From Bacteroidota bacterium (GTDB taxonomy: Bacteria; Bacteroidota; Bacteroidia; AKYH767-A; 2013-40CM-41-45): a stretch of DNA of 44,826 bases. The stretch spans positions 1 to 44,826 of the forward strand of contig PLYJ01000139.1 of NCBI GenBank assembly GCA_003151745.1, in the 5' to 3' direction. The notes below the pieces were generated by a model. The model was not told where the DNA came from and did no database searches. It saw only the letters and a list, made by a program, of their open reading frames with translations. The number at the start of each line of letters is the position of its first letter. The first letter of the stretch is position 1. Position numbers and translations under genes: made by a program. Shown here in pieces: positions 1 to 7,809 of the stretch.

Positions 1-98
1 TAAGAGTCTTGGATGACTATCTAAGACTAAAAGATACATAACTAAGAGTAAAAGATGACTATCTAAAACAAAAAGATCACTATCTAAGAGAAATAATA
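1..98. repeat. 21-bp dyad repeat array (array 1, cut by window edge)
   Basis: Four complete direct units of exactly 21 bp lie at 15-35, 36-56, 57-77 and 78-98, and the tail of an earlier unit occupies 1-14, so the array probably continues to the left of the window. The best-conserved part is ACTATCTAAGA followed by CTAAAAGAT. Across each unit junction the sequence reads AGAT-N4-ATCT, a short dyad. Units 1 and 3 are the most alike. Read in one frame the units give a DYLRxKD-like heptapeptide, but unit 2 holds a stop codon and there is no start, so coding is not supported. No spacer sequences are present. Confidence 0.8.
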
Positions 99-228
99 GT
101 TGATGCAAAAGGCTGTTTTTACTACTTATTTCAATGATTTAGATAAAAATGCAAGATTGTTGCAAGGTTTGAGGCTTTTTTCGCACTTTTTTTTTCATCG
201 CAACTCTTTCATTATTTATTTCCCTATT
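99..228. other. AT-rich intergenic stretch, nothing recognised
   Basis: This stretch lies between repeat array 1 and the inverted repeat at 229. I see no gene, RNA or promoter in it. A short open frame begins at 100 and runs into the repeat at 229-304, but its product has no recognisable domain. Confidence 0.4.
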
Positions 229-304
229 GCCACCAAGGCACTAAGGCGCAAAGCCTCACTAAGTATTTCTTTGTGTTTTCTTCGTGGCTTGGTGTCTTCG
301 TGGC
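229..304. repeat. Word-type inverted repeat (CACNAAGN words)
   Basis: The left arm begins GCCACCAAGGCACTAAGG (229-246) and the right arm ends GTGTCTTCGTGGC (to 304). The right arm's reverse complement matches the left with scattered mismatches. Each arm is an 8-bp word of the form CACNAAGN repeated two or three times, so the element is an inverted pair of short direct repeats. It resembles dispersed intergenic elements often seen in Bacteroidota and other genomes (family knowledge from memory). It has no U-run, so it is not a typical terminator. Confidence 0.6.
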
Positions 305-348
305 AGTTAGCTATACACCCTCGGCTTTTTAATTGATTTTATAAGTAA

Positions 349-384
349 TATATTTGCAAACTGATTTTATTCAATAATAAAATC
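349..384 (+). promoter_or_regulatory. Promoter -7 box and leader hairpin of the M16 peptidase gene
   Basis: TATATTTG at 349-356 fits the Bacteroidota -7 consensus TAnnTTTG and lies 55 bases before the ATG at 412. No well-spaced -33 TTG is evident; the nearest, at 333-335, is too close. At 363-384 the leader forms a 9-bp perfect hairpin (GATTTTATT / AATAAAATC, 4-nt loop) near the expected transcription start, which could stabilise the 5' end. Confidence 0.5.
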
Positions 385-411
385 CTCAATCTAATTTAAC
401 CCCTATATATA

Positions 412-3300
412 ATGAAAAAAGTAAGTTTATTGTCATCACTCATCATTCTTCTTTCCCTGCTCTCATGCCGCATGCTCTTCGCACAGGCTACCTTAGTGGA
501 GAGGGTAGAACCAAGTTCTAATTCTTTAAACATTCCTTATGAGAAGTGGAAGCTTCCAAACGGATTAACGCTTATTATCAACGAAGATCATTCCGATCCC
601 ATCGTCACCGTTCTGGTTAAATGCCATGTAGGTTCTGCAAGGGAGAGCATGGGCAAGTCGGGCTTTGCACATCTGTATGAACACATGATGTTTGAAGGCT
701 CAGGGCATATAGGCGGAAAGCAAACAGATAAAATTGTGTCCGAAGTAGGAGGGCAGGGCAATGCTAATACGGAGAGAGATATGACTACCTATTTTGAAAC
801 TCTTCCGAGCAACAATCTCGAAACGGCATTGTGGCTGGAATCTGATCGTATGGGCTTCTTGCTCGATTCCATCACCAAGGAGCGTTTTGAAAACCAGCGC
901 GCAACCGTTAAAAATGAAAAAGGGCAGAATGAAATTAACAGGCCTTACGGATTAACGGAGGAAGTGATGGGGCAGGCATTGTATCCTGTTGGTCATCCGT
1001 ATAGCTGGCCTGTTATCGGATACTCTGATGATCTGGACAGAGTAAGCGTTCAGGATTTGAGAAACTTTTATCTGCGCTGGTATGGCCCCAATAATGCTGT
1101 GCTCACCATTGCAGGAGATGTAAACTCAAAAGAGGTGGTGGCCTTGGTGGAAAAATATTTTGGCTCTTTAAAGCCTTGTCCTGAAGTGAAGAAGATGCGC
1201 GTTCCCGAACCCGTATTAGCATCTGATAAATATGCCAACTATATAGATAACGTATATGCACCGGCAACGATCATGACGTATCCTACTGTGCCTGCCTATC
1301 ACCGCGATGAGGCTGCCTTGGATTTACTTGGAGCCATGATGGGACAGGGAAAGAATTCCGTCTTTTATAAAAACTTCACCAAGACGGAAAAGGCGGAAGC
1401 AAGCGCAGGGCATAGTTCAAGTGAATTAGCAGGTGAATTTAGCATAGAGGTTATATCGTATCCCAACTATGACGACATCAACCCGGCAGATATACCGGAA
1501 GACAAAGCCAAGAGAGACCGATGGATGCACGAATTGACACAGAAGAACTTTAATGAAACGGAAAAGGCAATCCATAAAACAATTGACGAGTTTGAAAAGG
1601 CGGGTATAACAGACTCTTCACTGCAACGCGCCAAGGCGAAGGCAGAGTCAGACATTATTCAAAGCAGCACCACCGTATTTGACAAAGCGGAACTATTGGC
1701 AAACTGGCAAACGCTGATAGGAAAGCAGTACAATCTGCAGGATGAAATGGATCGAGTTGATAAGGTGACTAAAGACGATATTACAAGGGTGTTTGATAAA
1801 TATATAAAGGACAAGCATGCCGCCATTGTAAATGTTTATCCGAGAGATCCCGATTCCAAAGATTCAACAAAGAGTTATAATCCTACGGCAAATATTACAC
1901 TCACGGCCGATCCTCAATACGATAGCTTGAAATATGTGAAAGCCACTGATAATTTTGACAGGTACAAAAGACCTGCTTCAGGAGATCCCAAGCTTCCTGT
2001 TGTTCCTCAATATTATACTCAGAAGTTGAATAACGGAGTAAAAATAATTGGAACACAGACATCGGAAACTCCGTCTGTTGTTTTGCTTATTACCATTAAG
2101 GGAGGGGAATATGTAAATACCGATCCAAAGAAAACCGGCGTGGCACAATTGACTGCCGAGCTGATGAATGAAGGAACTAAAAATTATACAACGGAGCAGA
2201 TAAGCGCACAGGAAGATCTGTTGGGAAGTACTATTAATTTTAGTTCAGCAGGCGACCGCACAACGATCAATGTGAACAGCCTGACTAAAAATCTTGATGC
2301 TACCTTAAAGCTGCTGGAAGAAAAGCTGTTGAGACCGGGATTTAATGAGGCTGATTTTAAAAGAGTGAAAAAGCAAACGCTTGAGGCCATGGGCTTTCAA
2401 AAGAAAGATGCGCAAATGGTTGCTTCTAAATTATATCGTAATTTAATTTATGGCAACACACCGATGGGCAGCTATGCAACAGAAAAGAACATCAAGAAGC
2501 TAACGCTCGATGATGTTAAAAATTATTACAAACAATATTATTCGTCGGCAGCAGCAAGCGTGGTGATCGTTGGTGATATTTCACAGGCTGATGCAATGAA
2601 GAAGCTTGCTTTCCTCAATGAGTGGAAGGGACAGGAAGTGAAAATGCCTGACATAACCGCTTTCCCTGAGTCGCAGCCAACGCAGATATATGTGGCTGAT
2701 AAGGAAGGCTCATATCAATCCGTGATCGTGGTAGGCAACCTGGGCATACGCTTTGATCCGTACGGTGACTTCTTTAAATTGAATGCCATGAACTTTACAG
2801 TCGGAGGAGGTTACATTGGAAGCCGGCTGATGATGAATTTAAGAGAAGATAAAGGATGGACGTATGGTGCATACTCTTATTTCAGTGGTTCACAATATCC
2901 GGGCACATTTACCGTTGCCACAAGCGTAAGCAGGCCTGCAACAGATAGCTCTGTAACTGAAATAATGAAAGAGTTAAATAAGTTGAAAACATCAGGCTTT
3001 AAAGATGATGAAGTGACCTTTACAAAAACTTCTTTATTGAATAGACAGGCTTTACATTACGAATCACCGTTTCAAAAAGCGGGCTTCCTGGATGAAATAC
3101 AAGAGTATGATCTTTCAAAGGATTTTACGGAGAAGCAAGCACAGATTCTTAAGGACATGACGAAGGATGAATTTAATGCGCTGGCAAATAAATATATCAA
3201 TCCTGACAAAATGGTTATTCTCATTGTCGGCAATAGTTATCTCATTAAAAATAAGCTTGCCAAGTTAGGGTATAAGGTGAAGGATATTGCTCTATATTAA
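412..3300 (+). CDS. M16 family zinc metallopeptidase, two-domain, exported
   Basis: The 962-aa product starts with a signal peptide (residues 1 to about 26, ending FAQA), so it acts outside the cytoplasm. The first M16 half carries the inverted zinc motif HLYEH at residues 87-91. The distal glutamate expected about 75 residues later is probably E169 in VKNEK. The second half (from about residue 540) has the M16 fold but no HxxEH; the matching region reads VAQLTAELMNEGT, so it is likely the inactive clamshell half, as is normal in this family. The substrate is unknown; relatives degrade peptides. The length is typical of two-domain M16 proteins. An SLLSC lipobox-like string at 15-19 is a weak alternative signal. 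A TPR-protein gene follows after 85 bp containing a 19-bp inverted repeat. Confidence 0.93.
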   Translation: MKKVSLLSSLIILLSLLSCRMLFAQATLVERVEPSSNSLNIPYEKWKLPNGLTLIINEDHSDPIVTVLVKCHVGSARESMGKSGFAHLYEHMMFEGSGHIGGKQTDKIVSEVGGQGNANTERDMTTYFETLPSNNLETALWLESDRMGFLLDSITKERFENQRATVKNEKGQNEINRPYGLTEEVMGQALYPVGHPYSWPVIGYSDDLDRVSVQDLRNFYLRWYGPNNAVLTIAGDVNSKEVVALVEKYFGSLKPCPEVKKMRVPEPVLASDKYANYIDNVYAPATIMTYPTVPAYHRDEAALDLLGAMMGQGKNSVFYKNFTKTEKAEASAGHSSSELAGEFSIEVISYPNYDDINPADIPEDKAKRDRWMHELTQKNFNETEKAIHKTIDEFEKAGITDSSLQRAKAKAESDIIQSSTTVFDKAELLANWQTLIGKQYNLQDEMDRVDKVTKDDITRVFDKYIKDKHAAIVNVYPRDPDSKDSTKSYNPTANITLTADPQYDSLKYVKATDNFDRYKRPASGDPKLPVVPQYYTQKLNNGVKIIGTQTSETPSVVLLITIKGGEYVNTDPKKTGVAQLTAELMNEGTKNYTTEQISAQEDLLGSTINFSSAGDRTTINVNSLTKNLDATLKLLEEKLLRPGFNEADFKRVKKQTLEAMGFQKKDAQMVASKLYRNLIYGNTPMGSYATEKNIKKLTLDDVKNYYKQYYSSAAASVVIVGDISQADAMKKLAFLNEWKGQEVKMPDITAFPESQPTQIYVADKEGSYQSVIVVGNLGIRFDPYGDFFKLNAMNFTVGGGYIGSRLMMNLREDKGWTYGAYSYFSGSQYPGTFTVATSVSRPATDSSVTEIMKELNKLKTSGFKDDEVTFTKTSLLNRQALHYESPFQKAGFLDEIQEYDLSKDFTEKQAQILKDMTKDEFNALANKYINPDKMVILIVGNSYLIKNKLAKLGYKVKDIALY

Positions 3301-3311
3301 ATCATAGATAG

Positions 3312-3368
3312 GAGATGTTAGATATGAGATTTGAGACAGGCAAAGTTTCATCTCATATTTAACATCTC
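3312..3368. repeat. Word-type inverted repeat between two + strand genes
   Basis: GAGATGTTAGATATGAGAT (3312-3330) pairs with 3350-3368 over 19 positions with one mismatch, around a 19-nt loop. The arms hold repeated 'GAGAT/TGAGA' words, and a further TTCTCATATTTC follows. It lies 11 bases after one stop codon and 17 bases before the next start. There is no U-run. It may act as an RNA-processing or attenuation hairpin between the two genes, or be a dispersed element. Confidence 0.7.
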
Positions 3369-3385
3369 AATTCTCATATTTCAAA

Positions 3386-4561
3386 ATGCTTAAATCATTA
3401 ATTCTTAATTCTTCAATTTTCATTCTCTTGCTGTCAGCGCAGCCGGTTTGCTCACAAAGTTTCAATGTGCAGGGCGCTGCAAATGAGCTAAAGGAAAAGC
3501 GGCTCGCCAAGGCGAAGGAATCCATTGATCTTGCTGCTGCTAATGCATCCACAGCCAATGATCCTAAGATGTGGTATTACAGGGGGCAGGTTTATATCAC
3601 TGTATATAGGGACACATCAGAAATTCACCGTTCCGAGCCCAATGCACCTGAAAAAGCAGCCGTCAGCTTTATGAATTGCCTGAAGACGGACAAAGGAGGG
3701 TATTATACGGATGATTGCAACAATCAAATATGGATTTGCGGTGTAGCGTTATTCAATAAAGCAAACGATGCGTATAATGCCAACGACCTGGAAAGAGCGG
3801 CAAAGTTTTACAATCTCATTTTTGATATCATCCCTTTAGATAAAGATAACAACCTTAAACGGAATAATATTACGCCTGAGGTGCTCAACAAGAATCTCTA
3901 TTTAACAGCTAACAAGGCAAAGGATTATGACAAGGCGAAAGGGTATCTGCAAAAGCTCATTGATACGAAGTATAACGACCCGATGATTTATATGTATATG
4001 AGCAATATATACCTTACTCAAAAAGATACTGCCACAGCATTGACATTTATTGACCAGGGAAGAAAACGGTTTGACGAAAATCAAAAGCTTATTGATGAGG
4101 AAATAAGAATCTATTTTGCTGAAGGTAAAACGGATGTGCTCATTGAGAAGATTGGAAAAGCCATTGAAGTGACTCCAGACAATGAAGCGCTGTATTTTAC
4201 ACGGGGAACGCTTTATGTAAAGAAAAAGGAATTTGAGAAAGCTAAGGAAGACTATAAAAAAGCCATTGAACTAAAACCTGATTACGTTGACGCCAATTAT
4301 AATCTTGGAGCCATGTATTTTAATGAAGCCGCTGACAAGCTGAATTCCATAAGCAACATTAAAAATGCCGACGAATATGGCAAGGCGAAAGAGAAGTGTG
4401 AAGCCATTTTTAATCAAAGCCAGCCATATCTTGAAAAAGCGCATGAAGTGAATCCGAAGGACAGAGATACGATGACCTTGCTCAAGCAACTTTATTTCCG
4501 CCAGAATAATATGGACAAGTACAATAAAATTAAAGCCGAAATGGATGCAGCAGGGAAGTGA
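3386..4561 (+). CDS. Secreted tetratricopeptide-repeat protein
   Basis: The 391-aa product has a signal peptide (residues 1 to about 24, ending PVCSQS) and then TPR-type helical repeats. The clearest repeat lies about residues 270-305, with YFTRGTLYVKKKEFEKAKED followed by an AIELKPDY turn. TPRs usually form protein-binding scaffolds, so a periplasmic or surface assembly role is likely, but the partner cannot be read from the sequence. It lies downstream of the M16 peptidase on the same strand and may be co-transcribed through the intervening hairpin. The convergent gene at 4849 is separated by a gene-free gap. Confidence 0.85.
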   Translation: MLKSLILNSSIFILLLSAQPVCSQSFNVQGAANELKEKRLAKAKESIDLAAANASTANDPKMWYYRGQVYITVYRDTSEIHRSEPNAPEKAAVSFMNCLKTDKGGYYTDDCNNQIWICGVALFNKANDAYNANDLERAAKFYNLIFDIIPLDKDNNLKRNNITPEVLNKNLYLTANKAKDYDKAKGYLQKLIDTKYNDPMIYMYMSNIYLTQKDTATALTFIDQGRKRFDENQKLIDEEIRIYFAEGKTDVLIEKIGKAIEVTPDNEALYFTRGTLYVKKKEFEKAKEDYKKAIELKPDYVDANYNLGAMYFNEAADKLNSISNIKNADEYGKAKEKCEAIFNQSQPYLEKAHEVNPKDRDTMTLLKQLYFRQNNMDKYNKIKAEMDAAGK

Positions 4562-4628
4562 TTGCAGGTTCCTGCAAACCGGCAATCTTTGAACTGAACA
4601 AGATCAAAAGGGGGACTAACATCCCCCT
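4560..4628. terminator. Hairpins between convergent genes, possible terminator
   Basis: TTGCAGG-tt-CCTGCAA (4562-4577) lies inside a GATTGC...GCAATC pair, and AGGGGGA-ctaaca-TCCCCCT spans 4609-4628. Neither is followed by a clear T-run, so termination is inferred from position after the stop at 4561 and from the convergent arrangement. The remaining bases to 4848 are AT-rich and hold nothing else I recognise. Confidence 0.4.
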
Positions 4629-4848
4629 AACTATTAAATATACTATTTAACATAATATTAATTATAAGACAAAACTAATAAAACTTCCTTTACCATTTAC
4701 AACTATGATAAGTTTTATTTTCGCTAAATTTTTAAGGACGAAATATTGTTTGCTCATTTTAAATTAACTATTAACAGATTGATACTGATTTTTAATCATT
4801 TAGTACCTGGAGTGTGCCAAACAATTTTGACCTCCGGAGAAAAGTATC

Positions 4849-6906
4849 CTAATGACAAAACAGATTATAAGCGTTTTCTGCAGGTGTATATTTAAGGCTG
4901 ATTGCTTTTTGAAGGTCGGCACAGCATGGCTCATTTTTACCCATTGTATTTTCAACTATCGCCCTGTTATAATATCCCTGGCCGAAATCAGGTGCCAGCT
5001 CAAGTGCCTTTGTATAATTGGCAATCGCATCTTCATATTTCTGTTCGTATGTATATAACGTGCCCATGTTAAGATATGCATTGGGAGAATTGGGATTCAA
5101 CTCGATGGTTTTATTATAATCACTCAGCGCTTCATCATATCTTTTTGCATTCATTAAAATATTACCCCTGTTATTATAAACTAAAATGTAATTTGGGTTT
5201 AACGCAACCACCTTGTTGTAATCATTTAATGCTTCGTCATGCTGTTTGAAATTTTCGAAAATAATACCCCGGTTAAAATAAGCTTCAGTGAACTCAGGTT
5301 TCATCTCAATAGCTTTGTTATAATCATATAGCGCTGCCGAATCATTTTCCATTTTGTGCATCAGCATACCCCTGTTATTGTATGCAAAAGCAAACTGCGG
5401 CTGCAATGCAACAGCTCTGTCGAAATCCTTCTTTGATTCTTCATACCTATTGAGATCCATTAATAAAGCGCCCCTGTTATTATATACCTGTGCAAAGTTG
5501 GGATCGAGTTCAACCGCTTTATTAAAATCACTAAGCGCCTCTTCATATTTTTTCTCTTCCAACAAAAGCTTGCCGCGATTACTGTAAGCCGATGGTATGG
5601 TCTGGTAATGGCTGATTACATCATTCCACAGGCTCATTCCATCCTTCCAAACCGCACAGCGCGCAGATGTTTGAAAAGCTAACAAAGCAGCAATCACAAT
5701 CAGTAATGAAGCGGCAGGAACTCTAAACTTCCCTCCTGCTGATCCTTTTTTATTCCACAGCCAATAAAATCCTTCTCCTATAAGATAAAATAAGCCGATG
5801 GATGGTATATAGCTATAACGGTCTGCCATCACAGCATCTCCTACAGGCAACAGCTGAAGCACCAGGAAAACAGTAATAGCAAAGAAACCTACACCAAACA
5901 ATATCTTCCGCGATGACCGAAGCGAGTAAAAAACAAAAGCAAGTAAGATTAATACTAAAACAGGATATATATAATACAATGCCGTGACAGTATTGCCTCC
6001 CTTTACCGGGTACGGGTAATAAGCACTGAGATCAAAAGGTAAAAGCAATTTAAGGATATACGTTACAAAGCCATAGCAGGCAAATACAATGCGCGGTACT
6101 AATGTATAGGATGTCATATCCACCACAGCATTGTGCGACTTTTGCGCAGATACTGCAACCACACCCAAAATAACAGCGAGAATAATAAATGGAATTTTGT
6201 TAAGCCATGCCCTTGCATTTATTTTTCCTTCCTTAAAATAATCGGTCAATAGCAACACAGCGGGAAGTGATGCTGCCATTGCCTTTGAAAGCAGCGACAG
6301 CAGGAAAAGAAGCAAACAAAAGATATATAATTTCGTCGTTCTTTCATTAAGATATTTCAAATAGCATACATAGGATGCCAGGAAGAAAAACGTATACAGT
6401 AAATCCTTCCGTTCTGCCACCCATGCCACCGATTCCACATGCATGGGGTGAACTCCAAATAATAGTGCGACAACCAAAGCAACTTCCGGCTTATTACTGA
6501 GAAGTAAGACAGCATAGAATACAAGAACTATATTGGCAAGATGAATTAAAATATTGGTAATATGATACCCCTTCTCCCACAACCCCCAAAAATGATATTC
6601 AATGGAATACGACAGCATCGTGAGCGGATGATAATTGCCCATGATGTATTGAGTGAATAACTCCTTCAGATTTATCGTATGAATGGATGCGTTATTCAGA
6701 ATATAATATTCATCATCCCACACGAAGCCATTGTGTATTGCAGGCAGGTACGCCACAAAAGCCGCAACAAGAATTACAAAAAGAGCGATATAATAATTGA
6801 GCAGCTTAGGTTTGTCAACTGCTTTGGCGTGCCTTTTGTTTACAGCCTGCTGTGGTTGCTTTGTCGGTGCACTCTGCTGTTGCTTCTTTTTTTTTGCCTC
6901 TGCCAT
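4849..6906 (-). CDS. TMTC-like GT-C membrane protein with C-terminal TPRs
   Basis: The 685-aa product has a Lys/Gln-rich cytoplasmic start (1-33), a multi-pass membrane half (about 36-415) and about seven 34-residue TPRs (about 439-675). A WDDEYYI acidic motif follows the first membrane segment (W63-D64-D65), and HPMHVESVAW lies at 153-162. Both are hallmarks of the TMTC/GT-C family, in which the eukaryotic members are O-mannosyltransferases using a polyprenyl-phosphate sugar. The bacterial role is inferred: transfer of a lipid-linked sugar to an exported acceptor, with the TPRs as acceptor-binding arm. A paralogue lies at 19933-21648. It follows the glycan operon on the same strand, separated by a 17-bp perfect hairpin, and could be its last member. 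Confidence 0.8.
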   Translation of the reverse strand: MAEAKKKKQQQSAPTKQPQQAVNKRHAKAVDKPKLLNYYIALFVILVAAFVAYLPAIHNGFVWDDEYYILNNASIHTINLKELFTQYIMGNYHPLTMLSYSIEYHFWGLWEKGYHITNILIHLANIVLVFYAVLLLSNKPEVALVVALLFGVHPMHVESVAWVAERKDLLYTFFFLASYVCYLKYLNERTTKLYIFCLLLFLLSLLSKAMAASLPAVLLLTDYFKEGKINARAWLNKIPFIILAVILGVVAVSAQKSHNAVVDMTSYTLVPRIVFACYGFVTYILKLLLPFDLSAYYPYPVKGGNTVTALYYIYPVLVLILLAFVFYSLRSSRKILFGVGFFAITVFLVLQLLPVGDAVMADRYSYIPSIGLFYLIGEGFYWLWNKKGSAGGKFRVPAASLLIVIAALLAFQTSARCAVWKDGMSLWNDVISHYQTIPSAYSNRGKLLLEEKKYEEALSDFNKAVELDPNFAQVYNNRGALLMDLNRYEESKKDFDRAVALQPQFAFAYNNRGMLMHKMENDSAALYDYNKAIEMKPEFTEAYFNRGIIFENFKQHDEALNDYNKVVALNPNYILVYNNRGNILMNAKRYDEALSDYNKTIELNPNSPNAYLNMGTLYTYEQKYEDAIANYTKALELAPDFGQGYYNRAIVENTMGKNEPCCADLQKAISLKYTPAENAYNLFCH

Positions 6907-6963
6907 TGATTGAATCGAAAAAAATAAGAAACTGCTTAGATTTTGTCTTATAATTTTATTATT

Positions 6964-7016
6964 GCCACAGATTCACAGATTCCTTTTTGATTTATTTTGA
7001 TCTGTGAATCTGTGGC
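6964..7016. repeat. Word-type inverted repeat, 17-bp perfect stem
   Basis: GCCACAGATTCACAGAT (6964-6980) is perfectly complementary to 7000-7016 around a 19-nt loop. Each arm is two copies of the 8-bp word CACAGATT. It lies between two minus-strand genes. No T-run follows on the minus strand, so it is unlikely to be a simple terminator, but so long a stem would form in RNA and could separate expression of the upstream operon from the TMTC-like gene. Confidence 0.75.
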
Positions 7017-7059
7017 ATATATTTTCTTCACTTAAATTTTAAACAGATTCTAATAGGTT

Positions 7060-7767
7060 TTATTTTGAAGCAGAAATAAAAATAGACTGGCTTATCTTCT
7101 TTACCAAAGGAATTTTCTCCAGCACGTTGCCAGCTACAATAGACGGAGTGATGAGTGCATCGGGAATGCCGGGCAGCAGGAAATCTTTATACTCCACTTT
7201 AATGTCCTTATAAGCAGCATTCGTTAGCTTCTTCTTAATATACACTTTTGAAAAGGCCATCTCATCCGGTTCAAGATTTGCCTTCTTTCGAAGCGAGGGA
7301 TAAGAAAAAATTAAATAGACATAAGGATTATATATATTAGGTTCAAAGAAAAATATTTTACCATCATCCTTCAATAAGTTGCGCATGTTAACCAGCGCGC
7401 TATCCAAATGATAGAATAAATGGTGCAAAATTCCATTGCCAATGATATAATCAAACTTCTCTCCTTTAAACTGATCGGCTTTATTGAAATCAAGAATGTC
7501 GTAATGCAGATTTGTCAGCTTATATGTTCTGTTTGCTTCTTCAATAAACGGCACACATAAATCATTGCCGAGCACTTTCATTCCTGTTTTCTTAGCCAGC
7601 ATATAGGAATTGAGACCTGTTCCACAGCCAATCTCCATTACTGACTTTTCGGGGCTTACATTCATTTGCGAAATCATATAATCGCATCTTCGTTCCAAAC
7701 GAACTTGTGTAGAACGCGTTTCAGCCCAACCCTGGTTATATCCCCTATCGTCCTTTACACTTCGCAT
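7060..7767 (-). CDS. Class I SAM-dependent methyltransferase
   Basis: The 235-aa product has methyltransferase motif I as MEIGCGTG at about residues 44-51, followed by VLGNDLC as the likely acidic strand-2 end and YDILDFNKA further on. The IGNGILHHL stretch fits motif IV of class I enzymes. No signal peptide is present, so it is cytoplasmic. It lies 42 bp after the SDR-GT2 fusion gene, as the last gene of the five-gene glycan operon, so O- or N-methylation of a sugar or lipid-linked intermediate is plausible. The acceptor cannot be named from sequence. Confidence 0.85.
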   Translation of the reverse strand: MRSVKDDRGYNQGWAETRSTQVRLERRCDYMISQMNVSPEKSVMEIGCGTGLNSYMLAKKTGMKVLGNDLCVPFIEEANRTYKLTNLHYDILDFNKADQFKGEKFDYIIGNGILHHLFYHLDSALVNMRNLLKDDGKIFFFEPNIYNPYVYLIFSYPSLRKKANLEPDEMAFSKVYIKKKLTNAAYKDIKVEYKDFLLPGIPDALITPSIVAGNVLEKIPLVKKISQSIFISASK

Positions 7768-7809
7768 TTTACTTTGACTTTTTATATATTCCCCTGATAC
7801 TTATACTAA

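Noticed and set aside
100-336. 78-aa protein upstream of the M16 peptidase
   Set aside because: Its second half is coded by the inverted repeat at 229-304, whose words give similar spurious peptides elsewhere; no domain or promoter.
4849-5058. Plus-strand frames over the TPR region of the TMTC-like gene
   Set aside because: They are antisense shadows of the TPR-coding sequence with no start context or domain.
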